A stretch of 28,637 nt of DNA from CAVYPR01 sp052145775 (GCA_052145775.1 JBKQNY010000173.1:1-28637); one strand, 5' to 3'. Counted from the first letter of the stretch, positions 16,214-24,714 are shown. Numbers and translations are program-made. Notes: generated from the letters alone by a model not told the origin.

Positions 16214-16258
16214 GGACTCATAATCCCTCGGTCGTGAGTTCGAGCCTCACCGGCCCGC
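16214..16258 (+). repeat. tRNA 3'-end copy C (attR-like, outer boundary)
   Basis: Bases 16214-16256 match tRNA 7825-7867 at 42 of 43 positions (one T to G in the T loop). Similarity stops one base before the acceptor end, at the same point where copy B changes to G. This is the right boundary of the composite island. Confidence 0.85.
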
Positions 16259-16300
16259 CACAATCCACCACAACCGTAGTGCCGCCACGGGCCCAACCAT

Positions 16301-16331
16301 CCCAATCCCGGAAGAACAATGCGGGAATGGG
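16301..16331 (+). terminator. Hairpin 43 nt after copy C, possibly the tRNA's displaced terminator
   Basis: CCCA-A-TCCCG (16301-16310) pairs with CGGGA-A-TGGG (16322-16331) around an 11-nt loop: 9 base pairs and one internal mismatch. If copy C marks the original chromosomal right flank of the tRNA, this hairpin may have ended the tRNA transcript before integration. Confidence 0.35.
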
Positions 16332-16618
16332 TCGTCCGGCGCCGACGTCTCGAGCGAGTGCTCCCCAACGACGCCCTGGAGGACATGGACCATCACCCGA
16401 ACAGTGTGGCTCTCGGCACATTCCGGCACCATCTGCACTGGGGTGGCAGAATCCGAGCGTGCTGAAGCTCGCAATCCCGTTGGTTGGCAGCGACATCGCG
16501 GCCGGATCCGCCGACACGACCGCCTTCGCGGGCTGAGTCGCGACTTCGAGCGGGCAACGTGAAGCTCCGACCCGAGTGTTGGCGCCGTACGGGATACGTG
16601 AGGCGGGGCGGAGCGGGC

Positions 16619-19600
16619 ATGCCGGCAACGGGAGTCAGGGGTCCACGAGCATCTCTGGCCGTCCCCCTCCGAATCGTCGCTGTTGTCGGGCTGCTGGTGC
16701 TCGCCGTCGGGACGATGTCGGGGCTTCCGGGAGACCCGGGTGCCGGGGCGACAGGCTCGAGCTCGCTACCGGCCGCCCCGGTGTGGGCATCGTCCTACAC
16801 CCCGCAGCGCCCGGCGAGCTGCCCGACACCGACTGCCGATTCCGAGACAAGCAAGCCGACCACAGGTGAGACCTCGTCGGAGACCGGATCGGTGCCGTGG
16901 CCGGCGGCCCCGGTAGGGACTGATCCGGCGGATTACGCCGCGTACCTCCACTCGCCGAAGGCGACACCTCCCGTCCGGCCATCGAACTGGGATCGGACAG
17001 GCGGCACATGGAAACTCACTTCGGCGCGCACCAATCCTTCCAGCGATCCGACATTGGCGAAGAACCCGCAAGAACTGTGCGGAGTGATGGGGAACTCGGT
17101 CGACACCGCTTGGCAGACCACCACCGGGCAGCCGACCACGCTGATCGCCATCACCGACTCGGGGATCGAGTGGTGCGATCCAGCGATCGTCGACAAGGTC
17201 TATGTGAACCCAGCCGCCGTCCCTGCGCCTGAGAACGCCCAGGGTGAGACCAAGACAGCGCTCGAGGCCGATGGCACAACGTTCACCGATCCGAACCCCT
17301 ACGATCTCAACGACTCGGGCGTGGTCAACGCAGCGCAGTACGCGACAGACCCCCGCGTGATGGCCGTTGCCAAGGACTACGGGGGGCTGTTCTGCTCAGT
17401 CAAGCGCGGCACATACGCGCCGAAGGCGAGTCTCGTGACGTCGATGGACCTCATCCGCGCCTTCGGCACGCCGACCCTGCCCACAGGCGCCACCAATCCC
17501 TATTACTACGGCAGGCAGTCGCCGACCGGATTCACAGAGGCCATCTCCGGGTGGAATTTCGTCGACAACGACAACAACGCCTACGACGACGTGCACTACG
17601 ACCACGGCACCGGCGAGGCGGAGGACTCCTCAGGTGCGGCGAACACCGTCACAAAGGAGGTCGGGGCCTGTCCGAACTGCCTGATCCTGCCGATCAGGGT
17701 GGGGGACTCGTTTGTCACCTCGGGAAACCAATTCGCCCAGGCCGTCCTCTTCGCGGTGGACTCGGGGGCGACCGTGATCCAAGAGGCGCTCGGTGCCGAG
17801 AACGTCACCGGGACCGACCGCCAAGCCATCGCTTACGCCGTCGCCCACGGCGTTCCGGTCGTGGCCAGCGCGGCCGACGAGGAGGCCGAGCACCACAACC
17901 TGCCTTCGGTTCTTCCCGACACCATCGTGGTGAATTCGGTGACCAAGGACACGTCCTACAAGCCGCCCAGCTACCTCTACCTCAACGGCTGTACCAACTA
18001 CGGCGCGAACATCTCGGTCAGCGTGGAGAGTGCGTCCTGCTCTTCCGAGGCCACCGGCAAGGCCTCGGGCATCGTGGGGCTGGCCGAATCGGCAGCGGCG
18101 AATGCCGTGTCGGCCGGGACCATCCAGCCCTACCCGGGCCTGACCAGCGTGAGTGGCCAGCCCGTTGCACTCTCTGTGAACGAGGTCACCCAGCTCGTGA
18201 CCATGTCGGCATCGTCGATCGACTTCGCCGACGCCGCGCCGCCGTACGGGTCGGCTGACAACTACTCCGTCACAACAGGCGCTCTCTCGACAAGTTCGCT
18301 CACCAAATCACTCGTCAAGACCACGCGCTACCCGAGCCACGCCGGCTTCAACCAGTACTTCGGCTACGGCCGGATCGATGCCGCGGCCATCGTCACATGG
18401 ATCTCCCACGGGATGATCCCCCCCGAGTCCAACATCACATCCCCGACATGGTTCGACCTCGAAAGCCCGAGCGGGAAGCTGCGGGTGACCGGGACCGTCG
18501 GTACGCCGAGTTCCCTTGCCACAGCGTGGCGTTACCAGGTGGACGTCGGCGTCGGCCCGACACCCCTGCCCGGCACATGGCACCTGGTGGCCACAGGGAC
18601 CGGTTCGGGCGTTCGGTCCGGAACGCTCGCCGACGTCACATTGGCCAAAGTGGCGGCACTGTTCCCGTCGGGGACGGACTTCTCCGACGGCCCCACCACC
18701 ACGGGTGGCACACCCGACCCCGATCGGTTCACCTTCTCCGTGCAAGTGGTCGTGCAAGCGACGAGCGGGTCAACGGACGGTCTGATCGGGATGTCGCGGC
18801 GTGCGGACTACCTACACGGGGACCAGTCCACACTGTCGGGCTTCCCCCAGAAGCTCCCGAGCTCCATCGACGCAGCACCGACGCTGGCACCGATCGGTCC
18901 CGGCGGCACCAATGCGCTCCTGGTCCCAGCGTCGGACGGCAGCATCGAGGCGCTGGAGCCCAACGGCACCGAGCTCCCGGGCTTTCCTGTCCACACCGAT
19001 CCGCTGCCCTATCACGAAGGAGAAGCGGCCTTCACCACGGGTGCGGTGAGCGCGGTACCTCGCGGAGAGATCATCGGTGGCGTGGCCGTGGGTGACTTGG
19101 CCGACGCCGGAAGCTCGGCCCTCGACATCGCGACGTGCGACCTTACCGGCCGATGTTACGCGTGGAACGAGCAGGGACAGCTCTTGCCCGGCTTCCCCGT
19201 ACAGACCGATCCGACATTCTCCGGACCGACAGCGGTAAACGCCGAGAACACCACGCTGCCCGGCATCGCCAGCGCTCCGGCATTGGCCGATCTCACCGGC
19301 AACGGCACGCTCGACATCGTGGCCGCCTCGATGGACCGGCATGTCTACGCATGGCAACCGACAGGGCAGCCGCTGCCGGGTTGGCCGGTGCTGGCGGTCG
19401 ATCCGAGCAAGGTAACATCCGTCAATGTTCAGACCGGGCAGGTCACGTTCCTCCACACAGTCAAGGTCGCCCAGGGCACCGCGCTCATGGACACCCCGGC
19501 CATCGGCAACCTCGGCGGTGGCAGCGGCCCGCCCGATGTCATCGTGGGATCCGACGAGGAGTACACAGGCCCGGCCAACGCCGCGCTGACTGGAGCACTG

Positions 19601-21220
19601 CAGCTCTTCGCCCACAAACTCCGGTCGGCGAACGCCTCGGTGTTCGCCATCTATCCCGACGGGACGCTGCACGCCGCGGCGTCCGGAGCTTCGCCGCCGC
19701 CGACGGGGACGAATCCCCAGGCGTTCCTCCCAGGCTGGCCGGTGTCGGTGGCCGACCTCGACCCGGGCTTACTGCCCCTTGTGGGCGACGGTGTGACTGG
19801 CAGCCCGGCGCTCGCCGACGTGTCGGGCGACGGGAAACTCGACGTCGGCGTCGTGAGCTCTGCGGGACCTGCCTACGTCCTCACTCCGACAGGGACTTCC
19901 GCGCTTGGGAACAGCACAACAACAGGCGAGCCCAACGTGATGGCAACGGCTACACCCGGTGCGCTCTCCAATTCCACGGGAACGATCAACACCAGCCTCC
20001 CCGCGCTCGGAGCACCGGTGTTCGCGCCACTCGGGCCGTCGGCTCCGGGCGTGAGCCTGGTCGCGCCGGCATCGACGCTCGGTGAGCTGGTTGACGAGGG
20101 CTATCCGGCCGAGCAATCGCCGCACGAGAACCAGGTGGATGCCTGGGACGCCACGACCGGCTCGTTCGACTCGGGCTTTCCCCAGCAGATGAACGATGTG
20201 CAGTTCCTCTCCACTCCCATCGTGGCCGACGTCGCAGGCGACGGCACGCCGTATGTCGTCGAAGGCAGTGGCACCTACGACCTGCGGGCGCTCGACGCGG
20301 ACGGCCAAGAGGCGCCGGATTTCCCCAAGTTCACCGGGGGTTGGATGGTGAACAGCCCCTCGTACGGATCCTTTGGCACCCTCGGGACGAAGGTGCTCGC
20401 CGCCGCCACCCGAGAGGGATACCTCTACGTCTGGACGACGACCACGCCCTCCTGTGGGACAAGCGGCCCGTGGCCGCGGGACCACCATGACCTGTGGAAC
20501 ACCGGCAACCTCGACGAGTCGGGCGCGCCCGTGACACCCGGCTGCAGCGCGCCCACGACAACGGCGGCTAGTTCACCCACGACACCGGCGAGCTCGGCAG
20601 GGTACTGGGAGGTGGCGTCCGACGGCGGTGTGTTCAGCTTCGGTGACGCCCAGTTCCACGGCTCGATGGGGGGGATGCCGCTGGACGCCCAGGTGGTCGG
20701 CATGGCCTCGACCGCCGACGGGAAGGGTTACTGGGAGGTGGCGTCCGACGGTGGTGTGTTCAGCTTCGGTGACGCCCAGTTCCACGGCTCGATGGCCGGG
20801 CAGCCGCTGAGCGCCCCGATCGTCGGGATTGCGGCCACGGCCGACGGGAGGGGGTATTGGCTCGTCGGAGCCGACGGCGGAGTGTTCAGCTTCGGGGACG
20901 CCCGGTTCTCCGGCTCGGCCGGCTCGATGAATCCGAACGGATCGATCGTCGGCATGGCCGCGACCCCCACAGGCGGCGGGTACTGGCTCGTCGGAGCGGA
21001 CGGTGGGATCCTTGGCTACGGGGACGCCCAGCTCCACGGCTCGATGACAGGGATGGCGTTGAACGCCCCGGTGGTCGGCATGGCACCGACCGCCGACGGG
21101 GAGGGCTATTGGGAGGTGGCCGCCGACGGCGGCGTCTTCAGCTTCGGGGACGCCCAGTTCCACGGCTCGATGGCCGGGGAGCCGCTGGCTGCCCCCGTGG
21201 TCGGTGGCGCGCGGGAGTGA
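16619..21220 (+). CDS. Secreted subtilase-like (S8) protein with FG-GAP-like propeller and C-terminal GYW repeats
   Basis: The 1533-residue exported protein starts at ATG 16619 (GGAG 6 nt upstream), giving a long signal sequence with a hydrophobic core RIVAVVGLLVLAVG; the frame reaches back to 16484 but that extension is not signal-like. An S8 peptidase domain follows with D180 (AITDSGIEW), H329 (YDHGTGEAEDSSG) and S476 (CSSEATGKASGIVGLA). The usual oxyanion Asn appears as Asp420 (VVASAADEEAEHH), and the Pro after the catalytic Ser is Gly. A region with LPGFPV and 'APALADLTGNGTLDIV.AS.D..VYAW' repeats (about residues 740-1340) is an FG-GAP/VCBS-like propeller. Five 42-residue GYWEVASDGGVFSFGDA repeats end the protein. 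It probably acts on the cell surface; the altered residues leave real doubt about proteolytic activity. It converges on the CHAP gene with the same repeats. Confidence 0.85.
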   Translation: MPATGVRGPRASLAVPLRIVAVVGLLVLAVGTMSGLPGDPGAGATGSSSLPAAPVWASSYTPQRPASCPTPTADSETSKPTTGETSSETGSVPWPAAPVGTDPADYAAYLHSPKATPPVRPSNWDRTGGTWKLTSARTNPSSDPTLAKNPQELCGVMGNSVDTAWQTTTGQPTTLIAITDSGIEWCDPAIVDKVYVNPAAVPAPENAQGETKTALEADGTTFTDPNPYDLNDSGVVNAAQYATDPRVMAVAKDYGGLFCSVKRGTYAPKASLVTSMDLIRAFGTPTLPTGATNPYYYGRQSPTGFTEAISGWNFVDNDNNAYDDVHYDHGTGEAEDSSGAANTVTKEVGACPNCLILPIRVGDSFVTSGNQFAQAVLFAVDSGATVIQEALGAENVTGTDRQAIAYAVAHGVPVVASAADEEAEHHNLPSVLPDTIVVNSVTKDTSYKPPSYLYLNGCTNYGANISVSVESASCSSEATGKASGIVGLAESAAANAVSAGTIQPYPGLTSVSGQPVALSVNEVTQLVTMSASSIDFADAAPPYGSADNYSVTTGALSTSSLTKSLVKTTRYPSHAGFNQYFGYGRIDAAAIVTWISHGMIPPESNITSPTWFDLESPSGKLRVTGTVGTPSSLATAWRYQVDVGVGPTPLPGTWHLVATGTGSGVRSGTLADVTLAKVAALFPSGTDFSDGPTTTGGTPDPDRFTFSVQVVVQATSGSTDGLIGMSRRADYLHGDQSTLSGFPQKLPSSIDAAPTLAPIGPGGTNALLVPASDGSIEALEPNGTELPGFPVHTDPLPYHEGEAAFTTGAVSAVPRGEIIGGVAVGDLADAGSSALDIATCDLTGRCYAWNEQGQLLPGFPVQTDPTFSGPTAVNAENTTLPGIASAPALADLTGNGTLDIVAASMDRHVYAWQPTGQPLPGWPVLAVDPSKVTSVNVQTGQVTFLHTVKVAQGTALMDTPAIGNLGGGSGPPDVIVGSDEEYTGPANAALTGALQLFAHKLRSANASVFAIYPDGTLHAAASGASPPPTGTNPQAFLPGWPVSVADLDPGLLPLVGDGVTGSPALADVSGDGKLDVGVVSSAGPAYVLTPTGTSALGNSTTTGEPNVMATATPGALSNSTGTINTSLPALGAPVFAPLGPSAPGVSLVAPASTLGELVDEGYPAEQSPHENQVDAWDATTGSFDSGFPQQMNDVQFLSTPIVADVAGDGTPYVVEGSGTYDLRALDADGQEAPDFPKFTGGWMVNSPSYGSFGTLGTKVLAAATREGYLYVWTTTTPSCGTSGPWPRDHHDLWNTGNLDESGAPVTPGCSAPTTTAASSPTTPASSAGYWEVASDGGVFSFGDAQFHGSMGGMPLDAQVVGMASTADGKGYWEVASDGGVFSFGDAQFHGSMAGQPLSAPIVGIAATADGRGYWLVGADGGVFSFGDARFSGSAGSMNPNGSIVGMAATPTGGGYWLVGADGGILGYGDAQLHGSMTGMALNAPVVGMAPTADGEGYWEVAADGGVFSFGDAQFHGSMAGEPLAAPVVGGARE
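20600..21217 (+). repeat. Five tandem 126-bp (42-residue) GYW repeats
   Basis: Units start at 20600, 20726, 20852, 20978 and 21104 with the pattern GYW.V..DGG(V/I)..(F/Y)GDA...GS(M/A). The last is cut short by the stop codon. Related units are encoded on the opposite strand in the neighbouring CHAP gene. Confidence 0.85.
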
Positions 21221-21245
21221 GCTTGCCCGCTCTTCGCCCCTCGTC

Positions 21246-21261
21246 CCCGCACCAAGGCGGG
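21246..21261. terminator. Small hairpin between the convergent genes
   Basis: CCCGC-6 nt-GCGGG lies in the 99-bp gap between convergent stop codons, where a bidirectional terminator would be expected. The stem is short and lacks a T-tract. Confidence 0.3.
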
Positions 21262-21319
21262 CAGATGCAATCGGCTCCCCTACGGTGCCCTGGCCTCGGC
21301 GCCCTCATGACCCGAGGAG

Positions 21320-22819
21320 CTACGGCTGCGCGAAGGCGTAGATGGAGACGCCGTTGTACCACCCCGAGTCGGCGGGGAGGAACGGCCCATTGAGGACGAC
21401 CGCCAGGTGACCCGCGTCCCCGGGCCCGGCGTCTCCCTCGATGGTGACGATGGCGCCGTCCGGCCACACCTGGGCGATGACGCCGTCGTGGACGGAGGAT
21501 GTCACGGTCTGCGGGCCTGTGCCGTACAGCACGATGTCGCCGGCGGCCGGCGTCTCTGTCGGCGAAAGGACCGAGCCGTAGCCGGCGGCCCAGTCGTAGA
21601 TGTCCCCCGTGAACGCGTAGGAGGGGATCGGTACTCCCGTCTGCCTCCAGGCCCACGTGGCGAAGAGCGCGCACCACTCCTCGCACGGCCCGTACGGGTT
21701 GCAGAATCTCCCCGTGAGGGGATCGGGCCCGATCTGCGTGGCTGCGGCGGCCACGATGCCGGGGTTGCCGCCGGTAGGCGGGGGGTTGGCGAAGGTGTAC
21801 TCGAAATCGTCGGGATCGAGCAGCCAGTACCCCTCGTCGTCGTGGGAGGGCACGATGGCGGTGAACGGCGACGCCGACGGGCGTGAAGTGGGCGAGCCGT
21901 ATGTCGGGGCTGTGCCGTAGGCGAAGACCTGCCCGTCCCATTCGAGCAGCCAGTAGCCCTCGCCGCTGGAGGTGGGCGCCATCCCGACGATGTCGGACTG
22001 CAGTGTCGATGTGCCGCCGAGGGAGCCGTGGAAGGTGGCGTCGCCGTAGGTGAAGATCCCCCCGTCGCCGGCGACCAGCCAGTAGCCCGCGCCGGAGGGG
22101 GTCGCGGCCATGCCGACGATCGGTGCGTCGAGCGGCTGGCCGCCCATCGAACCGTAGAACTGGGCATTGCCGAAGGCAAAGAGGCCGCCGTCGGCGGCGA
22201 CGAGCCAGTATCCGCCGCCTGTGGGGGTCGCGGCTATGCCGACGATCGGCTCGTTGAGCGGGTGGCCGCCCATCGAGCCGTAGAACCGGGCGTCGCCGAA
22301 GGCGAACACGCCGCCGTCCAGGGCGACCAGCCAGTAGCCCTTGTCGTCCGGCGTCGCCGCCATGCCCACTACCGGGCCGACGAGGCTGAGGTTGCCGAGG
22401 GAGCCGAAGTAGCCGGCGTTCCCCGCCGTGTAGATCCCACCGTCGGCGCCGGCGAGCCAGTAGCCCCTGCCCGTGTTCGTGGCCACCATGGCCACCACCG
22501 GGGAATTGAGGGTGGCGCCTTCCAGCGGGTCACCGGTCGGTGCGTCGCCGAAGGCGACCACGCCACCGCCGGAGTAGCCGGCCGACCCCCTGGCGGCTGT
22601 CCCGAGTGTGCCGGCGAACGGCGCGATGGCTTGGCTGTCGTCCAGTGTGGCGGCGGAGGCGGCCGCGGCGAAGACGGCAGCCGATCCCACCACGGCGCCC
22701 GCGATGAGCACCCCGCTGGCAACAAGGCCGACGATGCGGGTCGCGACCGACTTCTGCCACAGCTCCTTTCCCTGGTGCTGCACGACTCCATAGGTAGCAG
22801 ACAATCGCCTCGACGTCAT
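21320..22819 (-). CDS. Exported CHAP-domain cell-wall hydrolase with GYW repeats
   Basis: About 499 residues. An N-terminal signal/anchor (TRIVGLVASGVLIAGAVVG, then VFAAAASAA) is followed by one partial and six full 42-43-residue GYW.V..DGG.F.FG.A.(F/Y).GS(M/L)GG repeats. After a linker comes a CHAP amidase/endopeptidase domain: CEEWCALFATWAW with catalytic C383, GDIVLYG, and SSVHDGVIAQVW with H444, then TIEGD. CHAP enzymes cut peptidoglycan peptides or amide bonds, so cell-wall remodelling is likely; the repeats may bind the envelope. The frame runs back to 23110, but ATG 22819 is the best start close to the signal; GTG 22783 is also possible. It is convergent with the protease gene, which has the same repeat type. 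Confidence 0.85.
   Translation of the reverse strand: MTSRRLSATYGVVQHQGKELWQKSVATRIVGLVASGVLIAGAVVGSAAVFAAAASAATLDDSQAIAPFAGTLGTAARGSAGYSGGGVVAFGDAPTGDPLEGATLNSPVVAMVATNTGRGYWLAGADGGIYTAGNAGYFGSLGNLSLVGPVVGMAATPDDKGYWLVALDGGVFAFGDARFYGSMGGHPLNEPIVGIAATPTGGGYWLVAADGGLFAFGNAQFYGSMGGQPLDAPIVGMAATPSGAGYWLVAGDGGIFTYGDATFHGSLGGTSTLQSDIVGMAPTSSGEGYWLLEWDGQVFAYGTAPTYGSPTSRPSASPFTAIVPSHDDEGYWLLDPDDFEYTFANPPPTGGNPGIVAAAATQIGPDPLTGRFCNPYGPCEEWCALFATWAWRQTGVPIPSYAFTGDIYDWAAGYGSVLSPTETPAAGDIVLYGTGPQTVTSSVHDGVIAQVWPDGAIVTIEGDAGPGDAGHLAVVLNGPFLPADSGWYNGVSIYAFAQP
21776..22579 (-). repeat. GYW repeat array of the CHAP protein
   Basis: One partial and six full units with a GYW step of 42, 42, 42, 43 and 42 residues. 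They are paralogous to the array at 20600-21217 on the other strand, so the two arrays form a long, imperfect inverted repeat. Confidence 0.8.
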
Positions 22820-22953
22820 GGGAGGGGATGCCGGGGATCGAGCCAACGTGGACCGGACTCGGACCCGGAACCGGGAGGTGGTTTCGTCCCATCGCCCGGA
22901 CGACCCAGCTTCCGGAGCGTCGGGGTGCGCCACCGGCCGGACGGAGCGGAGGG

Positions 22954-23169
22954 TCAGTCCGTCGGGCGCCGCTTCTTCGCCCAGCGAAGGCCGCAGCACG
23001 CGAGGACCGCCCCGAGCCCCCAGTAGAATGCGGGCTGCCCCGCGATGAGGCGGAGAAGGAGCAGCGCCACCAGCGCCGGGACCAGCACCATGACGGACGC
23101 GGCCAGCCATATGTCGGCCGCTGCTCTTCTGACCGGCGACTCACTCCTGGATTCGCTGGCCTGAGCCAT
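22954..23169 (-). CDS. Small membrane protein, unknown function
   Basis: A 71-residue protein from ATG 23169. A polar, serine- and arginine-rich N-terminus is followed by two hydrophobic segments (IWLAASVMVLVPALVALLLL and AFYWGLGAVLACCGL) and a basic tail WAKKRRPTD, which would place the C-terminus in the cytoplasm. No family is recognised. It lies 134 bp upstream of the CHAP gene on the same strand, so the two may be cotranscribed. An upstream extension to 23241 lacks supporting features. Confidence 0.6.
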   Translation of the reverse strand: MAQASESRSESPVRRAAADIWLAASVMVLVPALVALLLLRLIAGQPAFYWGLGAVLACCGLRWAKKRRPTD

Positions 23170-23322
23170 CCTTGACCAAGGCCGTGACGCCCGGACCCTG
23201 ACCGGGCGCCGTTCCAGGGCTGAACTCGAGGACCAGGTCACTCGGAACTCCCTCCGGCGATCGGCTACCGTCCGGCTTGCCCGCTGAGCGATGTGAGGCG
23301 ACGTTCGAACGGAGAGCTGGTC

Positions 23323-24714
23323 ATGGGTGCACTGGGTGGGCTCCGGTCAGGGACCGGAGCCGGGGAGGCTCACCTCAGGTTCTCCCGACGGCGACTGCTC
23401 GGCGCAGCCGCGGCCGGAGCGGCCGGTCTGGCGCTCGGGGGCTTCGACGGCAGCGCTCCGGCGGGCGCCTCGCCAGCCACGAAGATCCGCCAGCCCGGAT
23501 CGCTGCCCAACCCGATGGTGGCCGCCGGGACCGACCAGATCCCCGAGATCGAGCACATCGTGGTCGTCATGATGGAGAACCACTCGTTCGACAACATGCT
23601 GGGGCTGGCCGGGCGCGGGGACGGACTGCCGATCGGTAGCAACGGGCTGCCCGACGTCGCGCTCCCCGACGGGCACGGCGGGCTCGTGCACTCCTTCCAC
23701 ATGCCCAGCGAGTGCCAGACCCTCGGGGTCTCCCAGAGTTGGGACGCCGGCCATCGCTCCTACGACAACGGGACGAACCGGGGGTTCGTGGAGGCGACGA
23801 CCGGCGAGGCGATGGGCTACCTGCTCGGGTCGGACATGCCGTTCACCTGGGGCCTGGCCCGGACCTTCCCGTTGGCCGACCGGTGGTTCTGCTCGGTCCT
23901 GGCCCAGACCTCCCCCAACCGCCGCTACCTCATCTCGGGAACGTCACTGGGCTTGGTCGACGACTCCAATCCTCTGGACCTCCCGCCGAACGGTACCATC
24001 TTCGACTCGTTCAACCGCTACGGCATCACCTGGAAGGACTACTACTCCGACCTCCCCACGGTGGGCGAGTACGTGCTGCTGTTGGGCAGGCCCGGCTACT
24101 CAGGGAGCCTCGCCAAGATGGCCGACTTCTACCGCGACGCCGCGGCCGGCACCCTGCCGCAGTTCTCGCTGGTCGAGCCGAACTACTCGGTGCAGTCCGA
24201 GGAGGACCCCCAGGACGTGCAGTTCGGCGACCAGTACCTGGCGGCCGTCGTCAACGCCGTGCTGAACGGACCGAAGTGGCCGCGAACGTTGTTGATCTGG
24301 ACCTTCGATGAGTGGGGCGGGTGGTACGACCACGTGCCGCCGCCGGCCGCCGTCCCGCCCGACGACGTGCCGCCGAACCTCCCTCCCGGCAGTGAGCCCG
24401 GCGGCTTCGACCGTTACGGCTTTCGGGTGCCGGCGGGCGTCGTGTCCCCCTATGCCCGGCGGGACTTCGTCTCCCACGCCGTCTACGACCACACCTCGGT
24501 GCTGAAGACGGTCGAGACCAAGTGGAACCTCCCCGCCCTCACCCGGCGCGACGCGAACGCCCGTGACGTCCTTGACATGGTGGACCTGAGGAGCGATCCG
24601 GCCTTCCTCACCCCGCCGGTGCTGCCTGACCCCGCCGATCCGGCCACCTCCTACCGCTGCCTGCTCAGCGGACCGGGGAAGATCCCTCCGAAAGCTGCGG
24701 TGACCGGGCCGTGA
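23323..24714 (+). CDS. Tat-exported phospholipase C / acid-phosphatase family phosphoesterase
   Basis: The 463-residue protein has a twin-arginine signal (SRRRLLGAAAAGAAGLALGG, near residues 21-40), so it is exported folded. The body is the PF04185 phosphoesterase family: IVVVMMENHSFDNMLG with E85-N86-H87 at the metal site, SPNRRYLISGT, FSLVEPNYS, and LLIWTFDEWGGWYDHVPPP. The family hydrolyses phospholipids (PlcA-D of mycobacteria) or phosphomonoesters, here outside the membrane; substrate choice cannot be read from sequence. Start ATG 23323 has GGAGAG 6 nt upstream; an earlier GTG at 23293 would lengthen the Tat n-region. Its stop codon overlaps the start of the DUF4232 gene (GTGA), so the two are translationally coupled. 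Confidence 0.9.
   Translation: MGALGGLRSGTGAGEAHLRFSRRRLLGAAAAGAAGLALGGFDGSAPAGASPATKIRQPGSLPNPMVAAGTDQIPEIEHIVVVMMENHSFDNMLGLAGRGDGLPIGSNGLPDVALPDGHGGLVHSFHMPSECQTLGVSQSWDAGHRSYDNGTNRGFVEATTGEAMGYLLGSDMPFTWGLARTFPLADRWFCSVLAQTSPNRRYLISGTSLGLVDDSNPLDLPPNGTIFDSFNRYGITWKDYYSDLPTVGEYVLLLGRPGYSGSLAKMADFYRDAAAGTLPQFSLVEPNYSVQSEEDPQDVQFGDQYLAAVVNAVLNGPKWPRTLLIWTFDEWGGWYDHVPPPAAVPPDDVPPNLPPGSEPGGFDRYGFRVPAGVVSPYARRDFVSHAVYDHTSVLKTVETKWNLPALTRRDANARDVLDMVDLRSDPAFLTPPVLPDPADPATSYRCLLSGPGKIPPKAAVTGP

Larger units (their letters stand above)
7828..16258 (+). mobile_element. tRNA-anchored composite island of three segments bounded by tRNA 3'-end repeats
   Basis: The intact tRNA supplies the left boundary. 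Direct repeats of its last ~42 bases at 13662, 14745 and 16214 supply the others. The segments are about 5.8, 1.05 and 1.45 kb and hold, respectively, an MFS transporter plus a propeller protein, a Doc toxin-antitoxin pair, and a diadenylate-cyclase-like gene. Integration at tRNA 3' ends with regeneration of the tRNA is the classical behaviour of tyrosine-recombinase elements; repeated insertion at one site leaves such tandem attR copies. No integrase gene remains in any segment, so the units are presumably remnants or were mobilised in trans. Confidence 0.75.
15903..16618 (+). other. Region with arm sequence, tRNA 3'-end copy C and the island's right edge
   Basis: No credible gene. The arm at 16079-16116 matches the arm before copy B at 33 of 38 bases without gaps. 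To the right of copy C the DNA should be the original chromosomal flank of the tRNA; it holds a hairpin at 16301-16331 and the upstream region of the protease gene. Confidence 0.5.

Noticed and set aside
13662..16258. tRNA 3'-end copies as functional tRNA genes
   Set aside because: All three lack the acceptor 5' strand, the D arm and the left half of the anticodon arm.
13662..16258. A classical integron (attC sites)
   Set aside because: The repeats are tRNA-derived, not attC-like, and no IntI gene is present in the window.
7870..16258. A prophage
   Set aside because: No structural, replication or lysis genes, and no integrase.
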